Assembly: GCF_019925205.1 (NCBI RefSeq)
Contig: NC_083560.1
Location: 558,001-622,000 of the forward strand
Reading direction: 5' to 3'
Length of the DNA stretch: 64,000 nt
DNA from: Metopolophium dirhodum
Taxonomy: Eukaryota; Arthropoda; Insecta; Hemiptera; Aphididae
Position 1 is the stretch's first letter. Every line of letters starts with the position of its first letter. The translations under genes and the position numbers were made by a program. The notes under the pieces were generated by a model, which was given only the letters and a program-made list of their open reading frames with translations, made no database searches and had not been told where the DNA came from. Shown one piece after another: positions 56,194-64,000 of the stretch.

Positions 56194-58882
56194 TCAGCAT
56201 GCCGGTTTTTCTTTGTCCACTTTGACCATGTGATTGTACAGGTCCAACAGTCTTTTTGAATATCCCATCTCGTTGTCATACCACGCACCGATTGTCATGA
56301 ATTTGTCACCCATAACTGATATCTGGCGTAAGTCAACTATTGCCGAACAATAACTGCCAATGAATGAGGAGCTGACCCGTTTATCATTGAAATAGGATAT
56401 CACTTCACACTCCCAGAGCTTTGGACACATCAATTCTTCTAGTTTCACTGGTTTCTTAACTCTGTAAATATAAAGGACAAGTTTGAATCAACTAGAAAAA
56501 AAACAATTAGGAAATGATTTTTGGCTAAGTAAACACATAAGTTTTTTCTGACGTAAAGTATCCATCTATATTTTTATAATTTGCGATGCATAGTATGGTA
56601 GGTAATTACTTATTATATAAATACACCTGGAGAATCCTTCACTCATAATTTTCATTATTTTATTATTTATATTTGTATCAACATTACAACACGCATTGCC
56701 GTCTAACTATCTCATTATAATGTAATATTTTTAGCCACTAAATTCAGAATTCTTAAGTTCAAAGTTTACTTTGACTACTGTACTTACCATATTATTATTA
56801 TGCGATATAACAAAAATATATTATACGTTACGTTATATAGAGTTTTAGCAGTGAAACGTCGAGAACGGGCACTCTTATCGAGTCACCAGTCACTTTTCCT
56901 TTAAGCTCCGGTACGACGATACCCACGGCTTTTGCGGCGCCTGTTGTGCTGTGTACTATGTTTCCTAAGGCCGACCACTGAAATTCAATATCACAACCAT
57001 TATTACAACGCGTTAATTATTTATTATAAGAGGGCGAGTAGGTAATAAATTTTTTTGGTTTATAACTTTAATCGTGATTCTTGACAACAAAATGGTCTTT
57101 TAACACGCAGTATGTAGGTACATAAAATAAAATTGCTTACAAAAATACATATTGTTATTTAAAGCCTTAAAAAAGTAGCTCCTCACGTGCTTAACTCCAT
57201 CGTGGACATGCTGTGAGGAAGTCACAGCGTGAACAGTCGTCAGTAGACAGTTCTCAACACCATATTTTTGGTTGATGATGTTTATCAATGGCGCCGCACA
57301 ATTGGTTGTACACGATGCGTTCGACACCACAGTCATATCTTTTTTATACTTGTCGAAGTTGACGCCTCTTACAAACATCGGCGCGTCTTTGCTCGGAGCG
57401 CTGATAATAACTTTTTTGACTCCCGCCGCCAAGTGTTTCTAAAAATGTTTGTTGTTGTATGTCATAATATTATATTCTATAGTCAATTGAGCGGGGGCAC
57501 GGTCATAATTCATACAATATTATCTAAAGAAATATAGAAATATCCCTCGTAAAACGTATTTCATAGTAAATACCTTAGCTGTTTCAACTTCTGTGAATTT
57601 TCCGGTCGAGTCTATAACGTATTCAACCTGCAATTCTTTCCATTTGATCTTTTCGGGGTCCTTTTCATTATATACCCGCACGGTTTTGCCTATCGGAGCC
57701 ACCACGTGTAAGACACAAGACATTGTTTACCGTTATATTCGTATTCGATTTATAATCGCAACAATATTTTACGAAATTGCATTATACATTAAAGTTGTTA
57801 ACAAAACACATATATTTTAGCGCATACTATTGTATTTTTATACATTCTACCGTTTGTGTAACATATTTTACAATCTTAACAGAATTTTTGAAATATTTTG
57901 TGTAATTCTCTGACTTAGGTATTAGGTACTTTAAATGTATTATGATACCTAAGCAATGCACGTTGAATTTTGATTCATAACAAAATTATACTACAATTTT
58001 GCGTGATTCAATAAGTTATTTCGCGGTCAACAGGCATAAATATTATAATAAAAACTATCAAGGTCGACTTTTGCTTACCTTCAAATCTCAAAATACTATA
58101 GCCGTGAATCGTCGATGTGAGCGCAAAAAGTAAATATTTCAAGTGCATAATAATTATAGATTATTTAACATTTAAAAATGTTGAATAAATTAAAAGTTAG
58201 TCGTTTCATGTTTTTTTTTTACAATAAATGTGTTTTTTGTGAGCGCATTTTACAATTTTGATTTTTTGTGCTCATAAATCATATCTCTATAATTATAAAT
58301 ATTATTAGTCGATTACCGTCGATGTCCAGACAGTTATCACCCTTTACGGTAACGTTTCCGGCAAACGTCCCATGCACTGTGTCGTATTTTAACGAGCGGG
58401 CGATGTCCTCTATTTTGGCACCCGGCTCGTTGATTGCGACCACCTGTGGATGACGAGGGAAGAGGGTTTAAAACAATTTACTAAGTACAAACGACGTGAG
58501 ATACGACTTACGTTCACGTCTTCGTGAAGAGCCATCCTGAGAACGCATTTACCTATGCGGCCGAACCCGTTAATCGCCATAGGTGGTAAGTTGGTACAGG
58601 GCACCTCTATAGCACAGGTCACAGGTGGCTTACATTGCCCCTAAATAAAAGGATTTAAAATAATTTGCGAAGAATTAAAATTGAATTTTCACTGGCAGAC
58701 GAATATACGTCGACCAAAGTGATATGACTTACGTTCATGGTGTTTTGGATGGCAAACTGTCGAACGCTTTCACCCATTAGTGAAAATGTATTACCGTTGA
58801 TCAACGATGAGCTACATACACGTGATGGACCTTGCATACTTTTCAATCCAGTCGAAGTCAGGCGTATAGCGTTTTTGAACAT
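56194..58882 (-). CDS. GAPDH-like protein, 7 coding exons, 395 aa
   Basis: Glyceraldehyde-3-phosphate dehydrogenase homologue (NAD-dependent oxidation of G3P in glycolysis). Exons joined by GT-AG introns in phase: 58,882-58,733; 58,640-58,512; 58,443-58,317; 57,689-57,574; 57,438-57,187; 56,977-56,832; 56,461-56,194. These total 1,188 nt with no internal stop. Seen: Rossmann motif INGFGRIG (res 73-80), NEP (98-100), catalytic SNASCTTN with Cys217, TTVHAVT with His244, STTGAAKAVG (268-277), RVPV with Arg293, and WYDNEMGYS (367-375). Odd features: about 70 residues precede the Rossmann motif, where typical GAPDH has about 6. The first 37 residues are basic and Ser/Thr-rich with no acidic residue, like a mitochondrial presequence. 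The S-loop before STTG is about six residues short and lacks the GRGA arginine, and the C-terminal domain is also shorter and diverged. Intact exons argue for a living paralogue, not a processed pseudogene; enzymatic activity is uncertain. Confidence 0.93.
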
Positions 58883-59080
58883 CGTAACTGTATTGTAAAA
58901 AAAGACTTGTAAAGTTTAATTCGTATGAGATTATAATAATATTCAAAATAATCGTGAGAGATACAAATTATGTTTTTCAAGTACAAAATAAATCGAATAA
59001 CAATATGAGAATGTTTTTTTGAGTTACCTGAACGACCGAATGTGTAGATTATCATCGGTATAATATTATATTCTATCAAG
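58883..59080 (-). other. 5' UTR intron and non-coding first exon of GAPDH-like gene
   Basis: A good 3' splice site (TTTTTTTACAATACAG) ends five bases before the ATG at 58,882, and a matching donor (TTCAG then GTAACT) lies at 59,028/59,027. This implies an intron of 58,888-59,027 and a short non-coding exon upstream. The transcription start is not defined; no clear TATA box is seen at the expected distance. Confidence 0.5.
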
Positions 59081-59362
59081 CCATATACTTATTTTTTTTA
59101 AATATTTCCGATATTTCTTTTACAAAATAATATAAAAAATATAATGGCGCCTGACCCTTGTGTAATCCAATACAATTTTTAAAAAAAAAAACTATTATTA
59201 TTTATTCATTTTTATTTTATCAGCGTACTATATAGGAAAGAATATGTTTTTGACAATACTTGGAAGTACAGTAAAACCGCGTAGTTGCCTCGATGGGCGA
59301 TTACGCAAGCTAGTATATATCAGAATGTGGTGATAACCTAACCAACGCCTTAGGCATCCGGG
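59081..59362. promoter_or_regulatory. Probable divergent intergenic promoter region
   Basis: About 280 bp between the inferred 5' end of the minus-strand GAPDH-like gene and the TATA box of a plus-strand transcription unit. It contains an A/T-rich half and a locally less AT-rich stretch (59,275-59,355). No specific factor site was identified. Confidence 0.35.
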
Positions 59363-59410
59363 ATATATATAAGTATATCTATACGAGAGAGCCGATTTTA
59401 CTCACTATTC
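59363..59410 (+). promoter_or_regulatory. TATA box plus initiator-like site
   Basis: TATATATAAG at about 59,363-59,372 is followed roughly 30 bp later by TCACT at 59,402, which fits the arthropod initiator TCA[GC]T. Spacing is right for a TATA-Inr core promoter reading to the right. Confidence 0.45.
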
Positions 59411-59473
59411 TTCAAGCTCCGGCGGATGTATAACTATTGTTCTTAGTCGAGTGTTTATTAGCCATCATTAAAA

Positions 59474-59542
59474 ATGTTTAAAAGTGTAGTGTTTGCGATA
59501 AGCTTTTTAAGAAACTTGGAGACGTCAACCTCTCATTTACCG
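59474..59542 (+). CDS. Possible first coding exon of unidentified gene (partial)
   Basis: An ATG preceded by four A residues opens a 23-codon frame, MFKSVVFAISFLRNLETSTS..., ending at a strong donor (CCG then GTAGGT, GT at 59,543). It lies about 70 bp downstream of the TATA/initiator pair. The hydrophobic start could be a signal peptide or a mitochondrial presequence. It begins MFK like the neighbouring GAPDH-like protein, but that is too little to claim homology. No second exon was recognised before the window ends, so the gene either continues beyond it or is spurious. Product unknown. Confidence 0.35.
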
Positions 59543-59759
59543 GTAGGTATATAAAATATCGATATAATATAGTAAGTTTATTTTACTGTATGAAAATATT
59601 TTAATACTACACACATTTTAGGTGAAATGTATATTTCTCAAAATCAGAATATTGAAAATTAAACTGTGTTTACATAACCAAACCTAAATCATTATAAAAA
59701 GACGTTAAAAGAGAAAGTTCGTTCATTCCAATGTATAAAAATCATCTAATGAGTTATGG
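59543..59759. other. Putative intron start, no other feature
   Basis: AT-rich sequence after the donor at 59,543. I see no coding segment or recognised repeat before the dispersed-repeat block at 59,760. Confidence 0.4.
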
Positions 59760-60780
59760 ATAGCTTAAGAAGCCTTGTATTAAATTTCCACGCTTTTTTA
59801 CCAAACAAACAAAATTTTATTGATATTTAAAGAAAAAAACTAAAAAAAATTGTCGTATTTAGTCGTAAACAGCTCAAAAAAGTCAAAATATTTTCAAAAT
59901 TTGATGGTACCTATATAGAAAATAAAAATATAAACATTCAATAAATTTTTCATGTTTCTACAGTTATTCGTTTTTGAATAACAATAAAATAACAAAACCG
60001 CTACATGAGAAATAGAGTGAATACCCAATATTGTAAAAATATGAACTTCAAACCCTCATAAAAATTAAATTTGATTTTCTTATACACATTTTTTTTTTGA
60101 TAAAGGTAGATAATCATATAAGAAATCTTGTATTACATTTTAAAAAGAAAAATGTTTATAAATTCTCAACTCAAAATAGTTTGCTAATTTTCGTGATTTT
60201 TCAGTATTTGGTCAAGATTTGAACTTTAAAGGCTTATAAATAAAAACTGTGACTAAGGATTTTTGATATTTTTCAAATATCATTGTAACTATATAATAGG
60301 AGCCTTGAATTAAATTTTCAAGCTTTTTTGCCCAACAAATAAAGTTTTATTGACATCCATAGAAAAAAATACTAATAAAATTGAAAAGTGAAAGTGTTCC
60401 TAAACAGTTCAAAACAAATCAAAATATTTTAAAAATTGTATCGTGTATAGAAAATGGAAATATAAACAACCAGGGAAAATTTCATGTATATATGTTCATT
60501 TGTTTTAGAGTTACAACAAAAACCAAAATCGATTCTCTCGAAAACAGATTTTGCGTAATAATTACCGTTTTTCCTTAATTTTTCTTTTGTTTTTCACGGT
60601 GCTTTTAAAAACTACTAGGAAATTACTGTAAACTGAAAACTAATGTATATAAATTTATCAAATTTAAAACTGAAAAATGATTTGAGAGTTAACAATTTAT
60701 AAAATATTCAACCTTTATAGTTAAGGATTGAAAATGTAAGACAAGGTTCCACGTAAATAGGTTATTATGTAACCCAAAAA
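59760..60780 (-). repeat. Dispersed repeat copy C (internal part, locally duplicated)
   Basis: Sequence at 60,297-60,640 is the reverse complement of the internal part of copy A (about 37,370-37,770), including AAAATCGATT and the TTTTTCCTTAATTTTTC tract. A diverged second copy of the same internal stretch lies at 59,766-59,990, about 537 bp upstream in the same orientation. The tail 60,720-60,765 (GGTTCCACGTAAATAGGTTA) instead matches copy A in direct orientation (37,880-37,905). The GATTCTGAGCG termini are absent. A 65-codon frame at 60,381 falls in this repeat and is not considered a gene. Confidence 0.6.
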
Positions 60781-60925
60781 TCTTAAGAATATAAAAAACA
60801 TAGGTTTTACTTTCTTGATTTTTAATCAAGTAAGTATAGTTATTAAAATGAAATAAGTCTGAATTTTGAAAATTTCAAGAATTTGTGTTAAATAGGAGTT
60901 AAAAAAAGAGTTATTTTTTGCTAGA

Positions 60926-61249
60926 TTTTCATTTAGTGAGGTAGATTTCCAAAATCTTTTGGATTTTGTTGTTTAAGGTTAGATTCACATTGACTAGGAG
61001 AAGTGCAGTGAAGATTTTCAAAACTTTATCTTCAATTGTTAATTCACTAGAAAGCTCTAAAACTGAAAAACATCAAAAAACACCCAATAAAATTTGTTTT
61101 ATTTTTTTAATGTTCTGTAGTGAATTAACTATTAAAGATAAAGTTATGGAAATCTACACTGCACTTCTCCTAACCAATGTGAATCTAACAAGACCCCAAA
61201 CAACGAAATCCGCTCTCCAGTTTCGGAGATCTATCTCACTAAATGAAAA
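60926..61249. mobile_element. MITE-like element with ~130-bp inverted arms
   Basis: TTTTCATTTAGTGAG at 60,926 is mirrored by CTCACTAAATGAAAA ending at 61,249. The arms continue inward with few mismatches, through TTAGATTCACATTG, AGGAGAAGTGCAGTG, AACTTTATCTT and GTTAATTCACTA, to a loop of about 60-70 bp near 61,055-61,120. A 129-codon frame (60,966-61,355) spans the palindrome with no recognisable motif and is regarded as chance. Target duplication was not resolved. Confidence 0.75.
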
Positions 61250-62035
61250 TGAAAATGATATTTTGTGGGGCTGTTTTTCTGGATTCAAATTGTTATACCA
61301 CTTGGTTGTGATATCAGTTAATAAATTTCTAAAAATTAAAAACCAAGAAAGTTAAGTACATGTCGATCCCTGACTTGGCAAGCGTTTTTTTATAGTTATT
61401 TTATGTTACGAAATTACATATTAAATAACCAAGAGTCCAAGAATAACAATTTTAGTTATTTTTTTGTAATTTTATAATATTAATTCAACTTATCTACCGT
61501 ATTAATAATATGTAATAAGTAGGGTTGTGAAGTTATTGCATTAAAAAACACACTAAATTGATTGCATTATTGCAAATAATTTAATTATAAAAAATTGAAT
61601 TATAATCAATAAAATCAAATATATTAATACCTACATAATAATAATAAAAATTAATTATGAATATTGCTTACATTATTGCATTGACTACAAATGATTTTTT
61701 TAAGTTTTCAAAACCGAATGATCCGTCTGTTATCGCACAACAAGTTTTTGTATCGGAAGAAACTTTTTTCTACGTCAGTAGTTGTTATTGGCGCGTACTT
61801 GAAGTAGATTAAATCGTTGCTGGTCAAGTATTCTGGCAAGCCCTCCATTGACTGTATTTATCCACTTATAATTTTTGATATACGAACAATATTGTTTGAT
61901 ATCCATACATTTTTTGTAAAATAGTTTTGAATTTTAAAATGGTACAAAATGTATATTTTATGAGTTGGAAATTTGGAATCAGTAATTAGATATTAATATC
62001 ATACAATATCAAAATTATAACTGGTATCGTTTCAT
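61250..62035. other. AT-rich non-coding sequence
   Basis: No gene is supported. ATTGCATTATTGCAAATAAT near 61,562 is a partial palindrome. Otherwise I see nothing distinctive. Confidence 0.5.
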
Positions 62036-62195
62036 ATGTTTATCAAAAATATTTTTAAGTATTCTGAATACTTTTATAGTATTCCAAATACTTTATTCAG
62101 AATATTATATTTATCAAGTATTCGAATACATATTCGGAATACTATTTTTCGTAAGTATTCGAGTATTTATTCCAAATACTTTTCAAAGACTGGTG
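62036..62195. repeat. Cluster of AGTATTC / GAATACT palindromic motifs
   Basis: Seven or more variants of AGTATTC and its complement GAATACT alternate over 160 bp (for example AAGTATTCTGAATACTT, AAGTATTCGAATACA, TTCGGAATACTA). The 78-codon frame over it is a by-product of the repeat. It may be part of a non-autonomous DNA transposon; family not assigned. Confidence 0.5.
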
Positions 62196-62785
62196 CTATT
62201 GTATTGCATTTCTCTATAGGTACACGAAGTTTATCGATTAACTATTTCAAATTGCCCTATTCTGAACGATGAACATTGCATTTGAATATATTATAGATGC
62301 GTAATAATGATAATACAATTCATCAAACGGGGCAGAAGTTTTAGAATTTAAGACTAATATTGTAATATACGCACATCGAGTATTAAGTTAAATATTATAT
62401 TCATTAAGATTCACTAGAATCATTTAGTACTAATTTTAAGTGTCTTATCGTTTAAATTTACCTATAGTTGACATGCATTGTTACAATGTGGTTTTTTTCA
62501 AGGACCCACTGGATTATTTTGCCACGGACAATCGATATTCTAGTTATACTACAGAGTAACGCTATAGAAATTGCATTGTGTTAATGTATTAAATTTAAAT
62601 TATTATTAACTTTGAAAAATAACTTCTATGGGGTAACGCGTGTTATTTTCCACTTAATTAAAATAAGTTACGAGTTTATAATGTATAACAAAAACTATGG
62701 GTTAGGATATTCGAGAAAAATTAAAAATCGATTAAATTTAATTACGATTCCGAAAGTTTTAGATAATCTATACTACTATATAAAA
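62196..62785. other. AT-rich non-coding sequence
   Basis: No coding or RNA feature is supported in this stretch, and no long repeat was recognised. Confidence 0.45.
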
Positions 62786-62930
62786 TTGTAAGGGATTTTC
62801 TACGACCGAGCTAAACGAGAAAACTACTGAACCGATTTGGCTGAAATTTTTTACTGTTATACCTGACAGTCTGCTGAAGGTTTTAGTACCACTTTTGTTA
62901 GTAAAAACTATGTATAAAGTTCTTAGGTAA
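62786..62930. repeat. Dispersed-repeat-like segment (ACTGAACCGATTTGG)
   Basis: The stretch GAGAAAACTACTGAACCGA with the following TTTGGCTGAAATTTTT is a motif I recall as widely dispersed in insect, including aphid, DNA. It directly abuts dispersed repeat copy B. Class not assigned; recognition is from memory only. Confidence 0.35.
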
Positions 62931-63573
62931 TTGGATGTCATTCTGCTGCATAGTAGGTTACAAGTGGGTCAATGTGTAATGGATTGTATTAAACTTGAAT
63001 TCAATGATAAAATATCATTATATAAGAAAAACGATTCTGAGCGGAGATGGTTTATCAGTCTGGATTTTTTATAGTTTTATTATTTATTATAGCCTTTGAG
63101 TTGATCAATATTATAATACCTAACCGTAGGTGGAATTAAGTAAAAGCGACAAACTTGGTATAACTTTGATACTCTAGAGCTAAATTATACACTTACCTAC
63201 AAACAGCACGGGGTCTGCGATCTACCACAGATAGATTGCCTACCTGATAATATACTGCTGCGAATCAGAATTTTTATTCTGGGCAAAGTAAAAGTTAAGA
63301 TAAGTTTTGAACACCATACGGCATACACCAAATATTAAATAATACATTTAACAAAGTTTGAGTCATATAGAGTACCATCTTGATCCAATTTTCTAAAATA
63401 TAAGATACTATATGTTGAAATAAAAGCACTCTTTCTGGTATAAATTTTGTACCCAGGAAAAAAAAAATAAACACCATTGTAAGACCACTAGCTTCCTTGC
63501 TTTGCTCAGAATCTAAAAACTCACATCATTGTAAAATCAAATATCAACACATTCATCGTTCCACTCAGAATCT
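62931..63573 (-). mobile_element. Dispersed repeat copy B, GATTCTGAGCG family
   Basis: Reverse orientation relative to copy A. Its left part (62,945-63,045: GTAGGTTACAAGTGGGTC through AAAAACGATTCTGAGCGG) is the complement of copy A's right part, and its right end CCACTCAGAATCTAAAA complements copy A's left end. The interior is shorter and different. A second CTCAGAATCTAAAAAC stands at about 63,505, so the right terminus appears duplicated. The 60-codon frame at 63,295-63,477 lies inside and is discounted. Confidence 0.65.
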
Positions 63574-64000
63574 AAAAGTAACGTAGGTAACGTACTCACA
63601 TGATGAAAATATTTTTAAAAGTCTATTAACAATACTATAAATAGTATAGATAGACGTATTATATGACATTTGCAAACAATTTTACATTTTAGTGTAATTA
63701 TATTATTATATAGGTATTTTACTTTTTACTTACTAGATAATGCACTATAATGATGTTATTACTTGTATGTCTTATTTAAATATTTATTGATAGATACCTA
63801 CTGTGCGTTGAATTTTACAAAGGCTATTTATACAGGCTTAGGTAGGTATAGTAATAATAAAAAAAACATTATAATATATTAGGAAGGTATATATAAGGTA
63901 TATATATATTTATAAGGTATATATTTATATTAGGAAGGTAATGTTAAATACCATAGATTATACAGAGTGTATCTTATGTCATTGTACACGGGGTTTTTTA
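63574..64000. other. AT-rich sequence with short TATA-rich tandem tract
   Basis: Non-coding. Between about 63,880 and 63,940 the words AGGAAGGTATATATA and TATAAGGTATATAT repeat irregularly, a decayed microsatellite. Nothing else is supported to the window end. Confidence 0.5.

Noticed and set aside
57268..58453. Plus-strand frames over the GAPDH-like gene
   Set aside because: Antisense to confirmed exons, no motifs.
56194..58882. GAPDH-like locus as a processed pseudogene
   Set aside because: It has six in-phase GT-AG introns within the coding region, no stop or frameshift, and retained catalytic residues.
60966..61355. 129-codon plus-strand frame
   Set aside because: Spans a long palindrome (MITE), so its sequence is the product of inverted arms; no domain or gene context.

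Overview
The window looks like AT-rich insect nuclear DNA, most likely from an aphid or close relative. The evidence is a spliced eukaryotic gene, R1-type and LTR retroelements, and a dispersed repeat with GATTCTGAGCG ends that I associate from memory with aphid genomes. The species cannot be fixed from the sequence alone. No prokaryotic operon, CRISPR array, tRNA or rRNA was seen.

Layout. (1) 1-28,182: about 64 head-to-tail copies of a roughly 441-bp AT-rich satellite, organised in higher-order repeats (2-, 6-, 8- and 10-mers) and without a plausible ORF. (2) 28,183-35,052: a GC-rich block inside the satellite. It holds a decayed R1-clade non-LTR retrotransposon on the minus strand (ORF1 remnant, then ORF2 with endonuclease and reverse transcriptase). 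A 1,584-bp solo LTR splits ORF2, with a 5-bp target duplication whose removal restores the ORF2 frame. A second, oppositely oriented RT fragment lies at the right edge. (3) 35,053-55,840: the same satellite superfamily in a more diverged subfamily, containing a 499-bp solo LTR with a 4-bp target duplication, a roughly 0.9-kb dispersed repeat and a 2.7-kb segmental duplication. The array decays towards its right edge. (4) 56,060-59,090: a seven-coding-exon GAPDH-like gene on the minus strand, open from ATG to stop (395 aa), with a presequence-like N-terminus and a shortened S-loop. (5) 59,100-64,000: a probable divergent promoter with a short first coding exon of an unidentified plus-strand gene, then non-coding DNA with dispersed repeats and a long-inverted-repeat MITE.

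The only gene that looks functional is the GAPDH paralogue. Everything from 1 to 55,840 is satellite plus nested, inactivated transposable elements. The features that most deserve follow-up are the unusual GAPDH structure, the higher-order satellite architecture whose subfamily changes across the GC-rich block, and the resolvable nested insertion history.
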